Below the pieces are notes generated by a model. That model was given only the letters and a program-made list of their open reading frames with translations. It did no database searches and was not told the origin of the DNA. Positions 61,339 to 64,000 of a DNA stretch of 64,000 nt are shown piece by piece. Position 1 is the stretch's first letter. Every line of letters begins with the position of its first letter. Made by a program: the position numbers and the translations under genes. This DNA is from Blumeriella jaapii (taxonomy: Eukaryota > Ascomycota > Leotiomycetes > Helotiales > Drepanopezizaceae), in assembly GCA_009599575.1 (NCBI GenBank), contig VWND01000069.1, positions 868,001-932,000 of the forward strand, written 5' to 3'.

Positions 61339-64000
61339 ATTCCGAAGCTACCGATAATTTTATTAATTATTTTTTCGTGCAATATTACGAATTAACTTTT
61401 GTTTTACTTATTAATCCACGTAAACTTACCGTGGTTAACGGACGTTTTTCTATTTACGGCGACGTTATTTATTAAATCTTTTTTCAAATCAATATCGCCC
61501 GTTATACCGAACGAATTACAGCTTTTATTATAATACTAGGGAAATACGACTTTATTCTAGGCAAATCTTAGCTTAAAACACATAATTCTTATATTAATTA
61601 AATTACAAATACTTTTTGCTTTAATTTAGATTTTTGCCGTTCCAATTATTTATTCTAAAACTTTTATTAATTAGCTGTTTTAAATTTAGTTTAAAAACGC
61701 TATTTTTATAAGTCAATCGTTTAATTAGCCTTTTTTCGCCGTACAAAAGCTGCTGTTTTTAATATCCTATCCTTTTAATCCGAAGTCGAGGTATTTTCAG
61801 TTTTATTATACGAAATCGACCAACGTTTATAAAAACTCGGCGCTATAATTAAAAACGATAACTTTGCATTACCAGAAATAGACCAATTACGACGAGAACT
61901 TTTTTAAGCTGAACGACAACATTTTATCAGCTAAACTTTACTTCGCTAAAGCTTTTTTAAAAGATATTCGTTTGGCTTTTTAAATCAAATCGCTAATCGA
62001 CTTTCGAATAAAACTTTTTTAATATTATTATTATTATTTGGCCGCTTTCGACCTTATTAAAACTGATAAATTTGCGCTTTATAAAAAAAACGTTAATTAT
62101 ACGATAAAACTCCGTTTTAGCGCAATACTTTTATACGGTTTTTTATATAATATATTAATTAACGAACTTTAAATTTTACGCAAATTTCTGAAGGAAAACC
62201 TCGAAAAAGGCTGGATTCGAGCTAGCTTTTTCCCCGCCGCTTTTCCAGTTTTATTTGCAAAAAAAATCAGAAAGCGGATTACGTTTTTACGTCGATTATA
62301 AAACTTTTAATATTATAACAATTAAAAACCGGTATTTTTTGTTATTAGTTTAAAAAACACTTTTTCGATTAAGCAAAACGAAGTTTTATATTAAACTTAA
62401 CGTTTTTGCCGCTTTTAATAAAATTCGAATAAAAAAGGGCTATAAATGGCTTATTGCGTTTAATACAAGATACGGTTTATTCGAATCGTTAATTATATTC
62501 TTCGGTTTATGCAACGCCCCTGCCATTTTCCAATTTCGTATAAAAGATATTTTAAAATCTTATTTAAAATTTTTTTGCATAGCTTATATAAACGATATTT
62601 TAATTTATTTAAACGATTTTTAAAAATACAAAAAATACGTTAACTTCGTTTTTTAAACTTTTTCCGACGCTGGCCTGTAATTAAATATAAAAAAATACGA
62701 ATTTAAAATTTAAAAAGTCGTTTACCTAGAAATAATCATTTTTACTACTGGAATTAAAATGAATCTTAAGAAATTAAAAGTTATTATTAGCTAAAACCCT
62801 TTTTTCAACGTTAAAAATATACAAGCGTTTTTTAGGTTTTGCAAATTTTTATCGACGTTTTATCAAAGGTTTTTTTCGTATCGTTATTTTTTTAGTAAAT
62901 CTGACGAAAAAAAATATTAAATAGGATTTTAACAATAATTATATTAAAGCTTTTGAATTCTTTAAGTCAGCTTTTACTATTAGACTTATACTATTTTATT
63001 TTAATTCTAATAAAAAAATTTTCGTTAAAACCGACGCTTTTGACTACGTTTTTTTAGAAATTCTTTTTCAGAAAAACGATACAAAAATGCTTTATTTAAT
63101 CGCGTTTATATTAAAAAAGTTCGATTCAGCCGAATATAATTACGAAATTTATAATAAAAAACTTTTCGCTATTATACGTTGCTTCGAAAATTAACGAGCC
63201 GAATTACAAAAAGCTGCCTATTTAATTCGTATATTTATAAACCATCGAAACTTAAAATATTTTATAATAATCAAATAATTTAATCGACGTTAAATACGTT
63301 AAAGCGAATTTTTAGCTGGTTTTAATTTCGTGATTATATTTAAACCTAAAAAACAAAATAGCAAATCTGATTTTTTAACTCGACGTTTTCAAAACCTTTC
63401 TTAAAACTTTTCAAACGAAAAAATTTAGTTTCAAAACCAAGCTTTTTTTAAAAAGCATTATTTAATTAAAGTTTTAAACGCTTTTTCAATTTTATTTAAA
63501 CAAATATCCGAAGCAAACGACGAAAAGCTTTTACGATTGTTAAACGAATATTATTTTATTAATAAGCTATAGATTGCTATTAAAAAAGAAATGCTTAAAC
63601 CAAAAAGTATTTCGAAATTAAAAAACTTATAACTTTTTAAATATTTTATACGCAATAACAAATTGTATTTTCGAAACCGGTTATACGTTTTAAATATACC
63701 GAGTTTAAATATTCCTATTCGCATCTGGCTTTTGCAAATAGCTTATAATTTAATAACAAGCTATTCCGGAAAAAACAAATTATACGAAATTATTAGCAGA
63801 AATTATTATTGGCTATTGATTTTTAAAAATTGCAAAAGATTTATACGTAATTGCAACAGTTGTTTTCGTAATATAAGCATTAATCAACGCTATTAAAAAC
63901 TTTTTAAACTTTTGCTTATTTTTTTACGCCGTTGAAATTATATATTAATCGATTTTATAAGCTTTTTTTTCGTAAAAAAATATAAAAGTCGAAACAATCT
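61339..64000 (+). pseudogene. E2 pol, continuing beyond the window
   Basis: Collinear with 39765-42420 of E1. RT lies at about 62215-62880, with catalytic motif YIND at 62585-62596 and FFGLCNAPAIFQFRI near 62500. RNase H is at about 62950-63260 (YEIYNKKLFAIIRCF near 63140, in frame where E1 is shifted). The integrase zinc-binding region lies in the open segment 63663-63896 (YEIISRNYYW, then CKRFIRNCNSC). It is cut off in the integrase core by the window end. Confidence 0.83.

Larger units (their letters stand above)
50041..64000 (+). mobile_element. E2: family E element, split by F and running off the window
   Basis: Collinear with E1 from 37971 to about 42420. It is present as 50041-51817 and 61339-64000, separated by F. 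Its 3' end is outside the window. Confidence 0.93.

Noticed and set aside
1..64000. CRISPR arrays, bacterial operons, riboswitches or tRNA/rRNA genes
   Set aside because: No regularly spaced repeats with unique spacers, no tRNA cloverleaf and no ribosomal sequence noticed; all repeats are explained by LTR elements.

Overview
The window is a gene-free, strongly AT-rich stretch made entirely of nested LTR retrotransposons. I see no host gene, tRNA or rRNA. TpA is abundant and CpA/TpG are scarce, while CpG (cga, tcg, cgc) survives. Copies of one family differ almost only by C/T and G/A transitions, and sense frames are broken by TAA/TAG where CAA/CAG would fit. This is the signature of repeat-induced point mutation (RIP), so the source is most likely a filamentous ascomycete (Pezizomycotina). 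I cannot name the species.

Six families were recognised by aligning the window to itself and are given provisional letters. A: chromodomain Ty3/Gypsy, 6.4 kb, 264-bp LTRs. C: Ty3/Gypsy-like, 11.3 kb, about 267-bp LTRs, with an extra reading frame of about 1,070 codons after pol. D: chromodomain Ty3/Gypsy, 6.49 kb, 307-bp LTRs. E: chromodomain Ty3/Gypsy, 6.0 kb, 173-bp LTRs. F: about 2.2 kb, gag only, minus strand. G: chromodomain Ty3/Gypsy, 7.34 kb, 413-bp LTRs, with an antisense reading frame after pol.

Layout. A damaged C copy (C0: 2084-3021 and 44567-46814) is the base layer. On its left it carries the 3' part of an A copy (A2, 1-2083). It was split by a complete C copy (C1, 3022-44566), itself split by D (5561-12052), by a second complete C copy (C2, 18436-36170, which contains A1 at 20756-27178) and by E1 (37971-43972). 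Further right C0 is interrupted by an inverted C copy (C3, 46815-49712). C3 is cut by the 5' end of another C copy (C4, 49713-50040), C4 by E2 (50041 to the window end), E2 by F (51818-61333), and F by G (53374-60714). The deepest chain is C0 > C3 > C4 > E2 > F > G, six layers.

Most insertions are supported by TG...CA-type LTR ends and short target duplications: D ATTAA, A1 ACTAT, E1 GACGC, F AAACG, C1 CTAT/TTAT, C2 TTAT. For A1, D, C1, C2, E1 and F an uninterrupted paralogous site exists elsewhere in the window. The outer layers are the most degraded. F has LTRs identical over 170 bp, and G keeps its reverse transcriptase catalytic Asp pair.

Coding regions are given as pseudogenes of gag (capsid/nucleocapsid) and pol (protease, RT, RNase H, integrase, with or without chromodomain). 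Boundaries inside decayed frames are approximate to tens of bases; LTR ends are exact unless stated.
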